A program made the translations under genes and the position numbers. From the NCBI GenBank assembly GCA_007122505.1, contig SKTQ01000276.1, forward strand, positions 1 through 5,908: 5,908 bases of DNA, in the 5' to 3' direction. Position 1 is the first letter of the stretch, and the number at the start of each line of letters is the position of its first letter. Positions 1 to 5,277 of this stretch are shown here, one piece after another. The notes beneath the pieces are model-generated. The model saw nothing but the letters and a program-made list of their open reading frames with translations. It did not search any database and was not told the origin of the DNA. The stretch is from Bacteroidales bacterium. GTDB lineage: Bacteria > Bacteroidota > Bacteroidia > Bacteroidales > UBA7960.

Positions 1-953
1 AAAGACCCTTCATATCCGCGCAGCAGGATTTTTTTTTTTTTTTCGGGCTCCATGCCGTAACGCATGTCGTTGCGCCGGTAGAGGTTCTCCATACGTATCC
101 CGTATTCCTGCGATATCCGGAACATGGTATCGCCTGGTTTGGCAATATGGTAGCGTACTTCGCCGCGGCGTCGCTTGGGCTGTATGAACACGCGTTGCCC
201 CGGCTCTAACTGATGGTTGTTTTCAAAGTCATTATAGCTGATGATCTGGCGTGGACGCATATCCAGCTCTCTTGCGATGGATTGCACGGTGTCACCGTCT
301 TTAGCAATGACGTAATTGATCCTGTTAAAGGAGCTGATGGTTCGTGTTCCTGTCTGTCCGGCTGCATGTGTTGTTACCGGGCTGTATTCTTCTCTTTGGT
401 ATTGATTTGCAAGAACAAAATGTTCATCCAGTGCTTTTTGGTCAAAAAGGTATAGCTGGTGTTCTTCTATCAGCCGGATCAATAATTGGGCATACCGTGG
501 ATTGGTTGCATAACCGGCTTCTTTCAGTCCGTGTGCCCAGGCTTTGTAGTCGGTTACCGGAAGGTCAAACATGGGTGCATACCACGGGCGGGTCAGGAGA
601 AACTCCGAGTGATCCAGGAAAGACTGTATCGGGTCGGTATATTTTCTGAAGCATTCCTGTGGTTCGTCATCATCATAGTAATACGTCATGCCCGGCCATC
701 CATGGCATTTGATGCCAAAATGGTTGTTTGCATTGACTGCAAGCTCGCTGTTGCCAAATCCCGATTCCAGGATTGCCTGTGCCAGTTTGATGCTGGCCGG
801 TATTCCGGCCTCCCTCATTTCCTGTATGGCAATGTATTTATAGGTTTCGATGTATTCGCGGAGTGTGATGCCCTCCTGGGAATTGGCTAATCCCGGAAGC
901 ACCAAAAGAAAAAAGGCAAGCTTTTTCAAAATGCCTGTAAATAATTGCTGCAT
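1..953 (-). CDS. Secreted glucosaminidase (GH73-type) with two LysM repeats, partial at C-terminus
   Basis: Likely a peptidoglycan hydrolase that cleaves beta-1,4-N-acetylglucosaminyl bonds of the glycan strand in the periplasm or at the envelope. The minus-strand frame from ATG at 953 stays open for 317 codons to the window edge. Residues 1-25 look like a signal peptide: a basic patch (KK at 10-11), a hydrophobic core (FFLLVLPGLA) and probable cleavage after ANS. Residues 30-170 match the glucosaminidase domain: AQAILESGFGNS at 58-69 holds the expected catalytic Glu63, and NNHFGIKCHGW at 76-86 is the typical follow-up motif. Two LysM repeats follow, at about 212-257 (core DGDTVQSIA) and 267-312 (core PGDTMFRIS), which should bind glycan. 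The gene diverges from rsmG, and no Shine-Dalgarno sequence precedes the start. Odd point: the end of the second LysM is encoded by G followed by 15 A, giving Glu and four Lys where I would expect a more varied Gly-containing sequence; the frame is nevertheless intact and resumes as ILLRGYEGS. The family call is firm; substrate preference and total length are unknown. Confidence 0.9.
   Translation of the reverse strand, partial: MQQLFTGILKKLAFFLLVLPGLANSQEGITLREYIETYKYIAIQEMREAGIPASIKLAQAILESGFGNSELAVNANNHFGIKCHGWPGMTYYYDDDEPQECFRKYTDPIQSFLDHSEFLLTRPWYAPMFDLPVTDYKAWAHGLKEAGYATNPRYAQLLIRLIEEHQLYLFDQKALDEHFVLANQYQREEYSPVTTHAAGQTGTRTISSFNRINYVIAKDGDTVQSIARELDMRPRQIISYNDFENNHQLEPGQRVFIQPKRRRGEVRYHIAKPGDTMFRISQEYGIRMENLYRRNDMRYGMEPEKKKKILLRGYEGS
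29..43. repeat. 15-base A/T homopolymer inside the glucosaminidase gene
   Basis: Fifteen consecutive T on the plus strand read as fifteen A on the coding strand of the glucosaminidase gene. At this length the reading frame is preserved through the end of the second LysM. One extra A would bring a TGA into frame at 12-10, six codons past the tract; losing one A shifts to a frame that stays open to the window edge. It is the longest homopolymer in the window. It may be a slippage-prone coding tract or an assembly error. Confidence 0.9.
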
Positions 954-959
954 AAACAC

Positions 960-967
960 TATTTTTG
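960..967 (+). promoter_or_regulatory. Candidate -7 box for rsmG
   Basis: TATTTTTG on the plus strand exactly matches TAnnTTTG. Transcription would begin near 974, about 48 bases ahead of the rsmG ATG at 1022. No clear TTTG -33 element is present. If used, it makes the TTG at 965 an impossible start, because that codon overlaps the box itself. Confidence 0.35.
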
Positions 968-991
968 GTATTTCAATCATTTTTCCGATTT

Positions 992-999
992 CAAAAATA
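992..999 (-). promoter_or_regulatory. Candidate -7 box for the glucosaminidase gene
   Basis: On the minus strand this reads TATTTTTG, an exact match to the Bacteroidota -7 consensus TAnnTTTG. Transcription would begin near 985, giving a leader of about 30 bases before the ATG at 953. I see no TTTG -33 element at the usual 19-21 base spacing, and the region is AT-rich, so a chance match is possible. Confidence 0.35.
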
Positions 1000-1021
1000 C
1001 AGGAAATCCTCCATAGGTATA

Positions 1022-1663
1022 ATGGAAATCATAAAAAAATATTTTCCCGGGTTAACGGATTTTCAGATTGAGAAGCTGGAGCAGATGGAGAAAATCTATC
1101 GTGACTGGAACAGCATGATCAATGTAATTTCGCGTAAGGATATTGATTTTTTTTATGTGCGCCATGTGCTTCATTCCATGACTATCATGAAGATGGTTGA
1201 TTTTCGTCCGGGAGCTTCGGTTCTCGATGTGGGAACTGGTGGCGGATTTCCGGGAATCCCGCTTGCCATATGTGCACCTGACACGGAATTTGTTCTGGTT
1301 GATTCCATCGGTAAGAAAATCAGGGTCGTAGCTGATGTGGCTGACCGGCTTGGATTAGGCAACGTGCGGGCATTGCATATACGGGCGGAGAAAATGGATG
1401 AGCGCTTTGATTTTATTGTGAGCCGAGCCGTAAAACCCTTACCTGTTTTTTTGAATTGGGTGGGCAAGAATGTAAAGAAGGAGGCAAATCATTCTATTCC
1501 TAATGGGATTTTGTATTTGAAAGGAGGCGATTTTGAGGAGGAGTTGAGTGAGGTTTCGTGGGACTACCATATAAAGGATTTGTCTGAGTGGATTGATGAA
1601 CCCTTTTTTGAAACAAAAAAATTGGTGCATTTGTTCAGAAAAAATTATCGACAAAAAGAATAA
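1022..1663 (+). CDS. rsmG: 16S rRNA (guanine-527-N7)-methyltransferase RsmG
   Basis: Uses S-adenosylmethionine to methylate N7 of G527 in the 530 loop of 16S rRNA; it is cytoplasmic and acts on the small ribosomal subunit. The product is 213 residues, a normal length for the family (also called GidB). Visible signatures: an N-terminal helical part with WNSMINVISRKD at 29-40 and HVLHS at 48-52; the SAM-binding loop VLDVGTGGGFPGIPLAI at 67-83; VDS at 93-95 after the second strand; SRAV at 134-137; and YLKGG at 165-169. ATG 1022 is chosen because family members begin close to MEIIKKYFP. The frame is open back to a TTG at 965, but that extension (19 residues) has no family character and overlaps the candidate promoter. 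The gene lies 50 bases ahead of recA on the same strand, so read-through is plausible. No missing motif is seen. Confidence 0.96.
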   Translation: MEIIKKYFPGLTDFQIEKLEQMEKIYRDWNSMINVISRKDIDFFYVRHVLHSMTIMKMVDFRPGASVLDVGTGGGFPGIPLAICAPDTEFVLVDSIGKKIRVVADVADRLGLGNVRALHIRAEKMDERFDFIVSRAVKPLPVFLNWVGKNVKKEANHSIPNGILYLKGGDFEEELSEVSWDYHIKDLSEWIDEPFFETKKLVHLFRKNYRQKE

Positions 1664-1668
1664 ATTAT

Positions 1669-1676
1669 TATCTTTA
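1669..1676 (+). promoter_or_regulatory. Candidate -7 box for recA
   Basis: TATCTTTA matches TAnnTTTG at all but the last position. It begins six bases after the rsmG stop codon and would give a start near 1683 and a short A-rich leader of about 30 bases before recA. No TTTG -33 element is seen at the standard spacing, so this is weak. It suggests recA need not depend on rsmG transcription alone. Confidence 0.3.
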
Positions 1677-1713
1677 AAAACACAAAAATCAATTAAAACA
1701 TAAATATTCAAAC

Positions 1714-2754
1714 ATGAGCAAAGAAAAGGAACAAGCTGCTGATCAGAACAAGGAAAAGGCAGTGAACAAGGAAAAACTGAAGGTATTGCAGCTGACGCTG
1801 GATAAAATTGAGAAATCCTATGGCAAGGGAACGATCATGAAGCTGGGAGATTCGGCGGTTGTGCCTGTTGACGTGATCCCGACGGGGTCTGTTACGCTGG
1901 ATATGGCTTTGGGAACGGGTGGATTGCCGAGGGGCCGTGTGGTTGAAATCTATGGCCCGGAGTCGTCAGGAAAAACCACCCTGGCCATACATGCCATTGC
2001 AGAAGCACAAAAACTGGGAGGGATTGCTGCATTCATCGATGCGGAAAATGCCTTTGACAGCAATTATGCCAAGAAGCTGGGTGTGGACATCGAGAATCTG
2101 CTGGTAAGTCAGCCCGACAATGGCGAACAGGCATTAGAGATTGCTGAAAACCTGATTCGGTCGGGTGCCATCGACATCATCGTGATCGACTCTGTGGCGG
2201 CCCTGACCCCCCGGAGTGAAATTGAAGGTGAGATGGGTGACTCAAAAATGGGCTTGCAGGCCAGGCTAATGTCGCAGGCACTGAGAAAACTGACCGGCAC
2301 CATCAACAAAACCAATTGCTGCTGCATCTTTATCAACCAGTTGCGAGAGAAGATCGGTGTGATGTTTGGCAACCCGGAAACCACAACAGGCGGTAATGCA
2401 CTGAAATTTTATGCTTCCGTGCGTATTGACATTCGCCGTGCATCTCAGATCAAGGAGGGCGATAGTGTGGTAGGTAACCGGACCCGCGTAAAAGTGGTTA
2501 AGAATAAGCTTGCACCGCCTTTCCGCCAGGCTGAATTCGATATTATCTACGGTCAGGGCATTTCTAAGGCAGGTGAGATCATCGATTTGGCTGTGGATCA
2601 GAATATTGTGAAAAAATCGGGTTCATGGTTCAGTTATGGTGAAACAAAGCTGGGGCAGGGCAGGGATGCCGTGAAGCAACTGCTGCTTGACAATGTGGAG
2701 CTTTTCGATGAGCTGGAACAGAAGATCAGGGAAGCTCTGAAGGCTGCAGACTAA
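1714..2754 (+). CDS. recA: Recombinase RecA
   Basis: ATP-dependent strand-exchange protein: it coats single-stranded DNA, pairs it with homologous duplex DNA and, in the wider family, stimulates self-cleavage of LexA-type repressors. The product has 346 residues. Motifs in order: a Lys/Glu-rich N-terminal stretch at 1-22; the polymerisation and start-of-core segment with SYGKGTIMKLGD at 35-46; Walker A GPESSGKTT at 81-89; FIDAENAFD at 107-115, carrying the catalytic glutamate region; Walker B IDIIVIDS at 153-160; loop L1 around EIEGEMGDS at 169-177; and NQLREKIGVMFGN at 208-220 leading into loop L2 and GGNALKFYASVR at 226-237. All key elements are present. Three consecutive cysteines (202-204) precede the NQLR strand, which I recall as common in Bacteroidota RecA. 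The protein stops at KAAD without the long acidic tail of the E. coli protein. The start follows an A-rich leader with no Shine-Dalgarno sequence. I see no LexA-type operator. Confidence 0.98.
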   Translation: MSKEKEQAADQNKEKAVNKEKLKVLQLTLDKIEKSYGKGTIMKLGDSAVVPVDVIPTGSVTLDMALGTGGLPRGRVVEIYGPESSGKTTLAIHAIAEAQKLGGIAAFIDAENAFDSNYAKKLGVDIENLLVSQPDNGEQALEIAENLIRSGAIDIIVIDSVAALTPRSEIEGEMGDSKMGLQARLMSQALRKLTGTINKTNCCCIFINQLREKIGVMFGNPETTTGGNALKFYASVRIDIRRASQIKEGDSVVGNRTRVKVVKNKLAPPFRQAEFDIIYGQGISKAGEIIDLAVDQNIVKKSGSWFSYGETKLGQGRDAVKQLLLDNVELFDELEQKIREALKAAD

Positions 2755-2789
2755 GCGTTGTGTTTTTCGGACATCCGGGATTTTTGGTG

Positions 2790-2821
2790 CCCCCAATGGG
2801 GATGGTTCATCAAACCATTTT
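2790..2821 (+). terminator. Weak candidate terminator after recA
   Basis: Two small stems lie side by side, 36 bases after the recA stop: CCCC-AAT-GGGG (2791-2794 with 2798-2801) and ATGGTT-loop-AACCAT (2802-2807 with 2813-2818). The second runs directly into TTT. Stems are only 4 and 6 pairs and the T-run is short, so this is suggestive at best. It is the best-placed structure for ending recA transcription. Confidence 0.3.
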
Positions 2822-3006
2822 CAAAACAAACCGCTCCAATTGCGGCCTGATTCAGGTATCGACTCAAATTCAGGAGAGAAACTGTATTGTTGTTTTTGCC
2901 TATGGGTTTGCTGACCCACTTGTATCTCATTGCTTTATGTTTATAAAATTATTTTTTGAGATTTTTCTTCTCTGAAATACCCTTGTGATTTTTTGTTATC
3001 AAAACC

Positions 3007-3043
3007 GGGGAGCCCATCAAGCGATACTACTGCGGGGCTTCTC
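3007..3043 (+). other. Imperfect 9-bp stem-loop upstream of the DPP5-like gene
   Basis: GGGGAGCCC (3007-3015) can pair with GGGCTTCTC (3035-3043) across a 19-base loop. Seven pairs are Watson-Crick and two (3008-3042 and 3010-3040) are G-U. Because the wobble pairs become A-C mismatches on the complementary strand, the structure is better formed in plus-strand RNA. It ends about 50 bases before the candidate -7 box, so it is probably not in the peptidase leader; it could be part of a longer recA transcript, a small RNA or a remnant of a repeat. Confidence 0.4.
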
Positions 3044-3094
3044 ACGGGGTATATTATGCTGCATGGCGTAATTCCGAAATGAAAAAATTTCATG

Positions 3095-3102
3095 TACATT
3101 TG
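3095..3102 (+). promoter_or_regulatory. Candidate -7 box for the DPP5-like gene
   Basis: TACATTTG exactly matches TAnnTTTG. Transcription would start near 3109, giving a leader of about 49 bases to the ATG at 3158. An inverted repeat, ATGAAA-AAA-TTTCAT (3079-3093), ends directly before the box, and the palindrome ATGTACAT (3092-3099) overlaps it; either could be a regulator-binding site. No TTTG -33 element was found. The position also argues against the in-frame ATG at 3092 as the gene start. Confidence 0.4.
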
Positions 3103-3157
3103 TGCAGATAATCGGATCAATCCGGCATTCACATCAATCATCCAAAACATTCTCATC

Positions 3158-5191
3158 ATGAAAAAATTCATTATCATTACAATTGTTATGCTTATGGCTA
3201 TTCCTCAAGCTTTAAAAGGGCAGGCACAGCCTATGACCCCTGAAACCCTATGGTCGTTTGGGCGCATCAGTGATGTACAGGTTTCGCCCGACGGCAGCAT
3301 GGTGCTGTTTGGTGTTACACATTATGATGTGCAGGAAAACAAGGGTGTTCGTGACCTTTTTGTGGTCCCGGCCACCGGTGGAGACCCTGTGAACATTACC
3401 AATTCAGACCTTTCAGAATCATCTGCGGTATGGCGTCCTGACGGGCGGCGCATCGGATTTATAAAAACGGTGGATGGCAGCAACCAATTGTTTGAGATGG
3501 ACCCTGACGGAGGTAACGTGCGGCAGTTGACCAAGGTTGAAGGAGGGATCACCGGTTTTGATTATGCCCCCGATATGCGTCATATTTATTATACCAAACG
3601 GGTTAAAATTGACGAAATAACGTCCGACAAGCATCCCGACATGCTGAAGGCAAATGTGTATATTGTTGACGACCTGATGTACCGGCACTGGGACCGCTGG
3701 CACGACGGCAGATACAGCCACGTTTTTGTGGCGGCCTATTCGGACGAACGGATAGACGACGGACTTGATATTATGGAAGGTGAGCCATGGGATTCGCCGC
3801 TGCCGCCTTTTGGGGGAAGCTCGCAAATTGTCTGGACACCTGACGGACTGCATATTGCCTACACTGCCAAGAAGAAGGTCGGTATCGACTGGACTACATC
3901 CACCAACTCGGATATTTACCTGTATAATGTGGTAACCGGTGAGACTGAAAACCTGACGCCATTCAATGAGGGCTATGACAAAAACCCTGTTTTTTCTCCC
4001 GATGGTCGCTGGATGGCCTGGGAAAGCATGGAAACACCGGGCTTTGAGTCGGACAAGAACAGGATCATGGTAATGGACCTGGAAAACAGGACCTACCGCG
4101 ATTTCTCCGAAGGTTTTGACCAGAGTTCAAGCGGCTTTAGATGGTCGGCCGACAGCAGAACCCTGTACTTTGTAAGCGGTATTCATGCCACCTATCAACT
4201 TTATGCATTAGATTTGGAAACAGGACGCATACAACAGCTTACCGAAGGGCATCACAATTACCAGTCGGTGGCAGTAGCCGGCAACCAATTGATCGCGCAG
4301 CGGATGTCTATGTCGATGCCCACCGAGATCTTTCGTGTTGATAAGGTTACAGGAGACGACACACAACTAACTTTCGTAAACAGGGAGATTCTTGGCCGCA
4401 CTGCCATGGGAAGGGTGGAAGAGCGTTGGATTACCACCACCGATGACAAGCAGATGCTTGTTTGGGTGATCTATCCGCCAAACTTTGATCCCAACAAAAA
4501 ATATCCGGCGCTGCTTTACTGCGGCGGTGGCCCGCAGAGTGCCGTGAGCCAGTTTTTCTCCTACCGCTGGAACTTCCAGATCATGGCCGCCAATGATTAC
4601 ATCGTGGTAGCCCCGAACCGCCGCGGACTGCCCACCTTTGGACAGGAATGGAACGACCAGATCAGCCTCGACTGGGGCGGTCAAAACATGAAGGACTATC
4701 TCAGTGCCATCGATGCGGTGAAACAGGAGCCCTTTGTGGATGAAACACGTTTGGGTGCTGTAGGTGCCAGCTACGGTGGATACAGCGTATTTTGGCTGGC
4801 AGGCAACCACGATGGCCGCTTCGGTGCGTTCATCTCCCATTGCGGACTGTTTAACCTGGAAAGCTGGTATGCCACCACCGAAGAGATGTTCTTTGCCAAT
4901 CACGACATTGGTGGCCCCTTCTGGGAAGACCCGCGGCCACACAGTTATGATTTTTCACCCCATCTTCACGTGCACCGCTGGGATACACCCATGCTGGTGA
5001 TCCATGGTGCGAAAGATTATCGTGTGCCATATGGTGAAGGACTCCAGGCATTCAATGCTGCACAATTGCAAGGCATACCCAGTCGCTTGCTCTTCTTCCC
5101 GGAGGAAAACCACTGGGTGCTGCAGCCCCAAAACGGGATCATATGGCAGCGAGAGTTCTTTAAGTGGCTGGATCAGTGGCTAAAACCCTGA
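3158..5191 (+). CDS. dpp5: Secreted S9-family serine peptidase, dipeptidyl peptidase 5-like
   Basis: Probably removes dipeptides from the N-terminus of oligopeptides in the periplasm; DPP5 enzymes of this phylum prefer hydrophobic residues in second position. The product has 677 residues, close to the roughly 680-residue DPP5 of Porphyromonas. ATG 3158 is chosen because it starts a clear signal peptide (MKKFIIITIVMLMAIPQAL), with cleavage probably near GQAQ at 21-24; an in-frame ATG at 3092 would bury that signal. Residues about 35-410 form a beta-propeller with PD40/WD40-like repeats: SPDG at 43, RPDG at 93, APDM at 137, TPDG at 227, SPDG at 280 and SADS at 330. The C-terminal alpha/beta-hydrolase domain (about 420-677) has YCGGGPQSAVSQ at 454-465, the nucleophile motif GASYGGY at 536-542 (Ser538), Asp620 in GAKDYRVP and His652 in EENHWV, so the triad is intact. 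It stands alone between recA and an M15 peptidase gene. An acylaminoacyl-peptidase activity (also S9C) cannot be excluded from sequence alone. Confidence 0.9.
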   Translation: MKKFIIITIVMLMAIPQALKGQAQPMTPETLWSFGRISDVQVSPDGSMVLFGVTHYDVQENKGVRDLFVVPATGGDPVNITNSDLSESSAVWRPDGRRIGFIKTVDGSNQLFEMDPDGGNVRQLTKVEGGITGFDYAPDMRHIYYTKRVKIDEITSDKHPDMLKANVYIVDDLMYRHWDRWHDGRYSHVFVAAYSDERIDDGLDIMEGEPWDSPLPPFGGSSQIVWTPDGLHIAYTAKKKVGIDWTTSTNSDIYLYNVVTGETENLTPFNEGYDKNPVFSPDGRWMAWESMETPGFESDKNRIMVMDLENRTYRDFSEGFDQSSSGFRWSADSRTLYFVSGIHATYQLYALDLETGRIQQLTEGHHNYQSVAVAGNQLIAQRMSMSMPTEIFRVDKVTGDDTQLTFVNREILGRTAMGRVEERWITTTDDKQMLVWVIYPPNFDPNKKYPALLYCGGGPQSAVSQFFSYRWNFQIMAANDYIVVAPNRRGLPTFGQEWNDQISLDWGGQNMKDYLSAIDAVKQEPFVDETRLGAVGASYGGYSVFWLAGNHDGRFGAFISHCGLFNLESWYATTEEMFFANHDIGGPFWEDPRPHSYDFSPHLHVHRWDTPMLVIHGAKDYRVPYGEGLQAFNAAQLQGIPSRLLFFPEENHWVLQPQNGIIWQREFFKWLDQWLKP

Positions 5192-5198
5192 AAAGGGT
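5185..5198 (+). terminator. Small GAAA-loop hairpin across the DPP5-like stop codon
   Basis: ACCCT (5185-5189) pairs with AGGGT (5194-5198) around a GAAA loop, and the TGA stop (5189-5191) lies in the arm and loop. The nearest T-run, five T at 5213-5217, is 14 bases downstream and sits in a candidate promoter box, so intrinsic termination is doubtful. It may be a transcript-end stabilising stem or a coincidence. Confidence 0.25.
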
Positions 5199-5210
5199 GT
5201 GAGTAACCGG

Positions 5211-5218
5211 TATTTTTG
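5211..5218 (+). promoter_or_regulatory. Candidate -7 box for the M15 peptidase gene
   Basis: TATTTTTG exactly matches TAnnTTTG and is the same eight bases as the two boxes near rsmG. Transcription would start near 5225, leaving a leader of 35-53 bases depending on which ATG is used. No TTTG -33 element was seen at the standard spacing. Confidence 0.35.
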
Positions 5219-5277
5219 CAATGGTTGGTATGGAACCGGCCGTCTGCTGATATTGGTGAATGCACAAATACATTGAT

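Larger units (their letters stand above)
2755..3157. other. Intergenic region between recA and the DPP5-like gene, no credible gene
   Basis: About 400 bases in which no frame on either strand resembles a protein family I recognise. It holds short inverted repeats shortly after recA, a T/A-rich patch at about 2935-3000, a 9-bp imperfect stem-loop at 3007-3043 in a stretch where CGGGG occurs three times (3006, 3033, 3045), and a promoter-like site with two palindromes just before the peptidase gene. It is long for a simple spacer in an otherwise compact window. No tRNA cloverleaf and no recognised riboswitch core was found by eye. Confidence 0.6.

Noticed and set aside
213..890. Several plus-strand open frames of 80-134 codons
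   Set aside because: They lie opposite the minus-strand glucosaminidase, which has a signal peptide, catalytic domain and LysM repeats in one continuous frame.
965..1021. TTG start extending RsmG by 19 residues
   Set aside because: RsmG proteins start near MEIIKKYF; the extension lacks family similarity and overlaps the candidate rsmG promoter.
2831..2845. Inverted repeat CCGC-TCCAATT-GCGG
   Set aside because: Four pairs only, no following T-run and no partner feature.
2903..2918. Inverted repeat TGGGT-TTGCTG-ACCCA
   Set aside because: Only five pairs with no T-run after it; expected by chance in 400 bases.
3092..3157. In-frame upstream ATG that would extend the DPP5-like protein by 22 residues
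   Set aside because: It would place a polar stretch ahead of an obvious signal peptide, and the ATG overlaps palindromes and lies before the candidate -7 box.
2941..3177. 78-codon open frame on the minus strand in the recA-dpp5 gap
   Set aside because: It overlaps the dpp5 start and promoter-like site, has no domain I recognise, and its Met-rich beginning is the antisense of the dpp5 leader. Kept only as a reason to search the region for repeats.
4367..4942. 191-codon open frame antisense to the DPP5-like gene
   Set aside because: The overlapping plus-strand frame has an intact peptidase domain; the antisense product has no recognisable motif and arises from codon bias.
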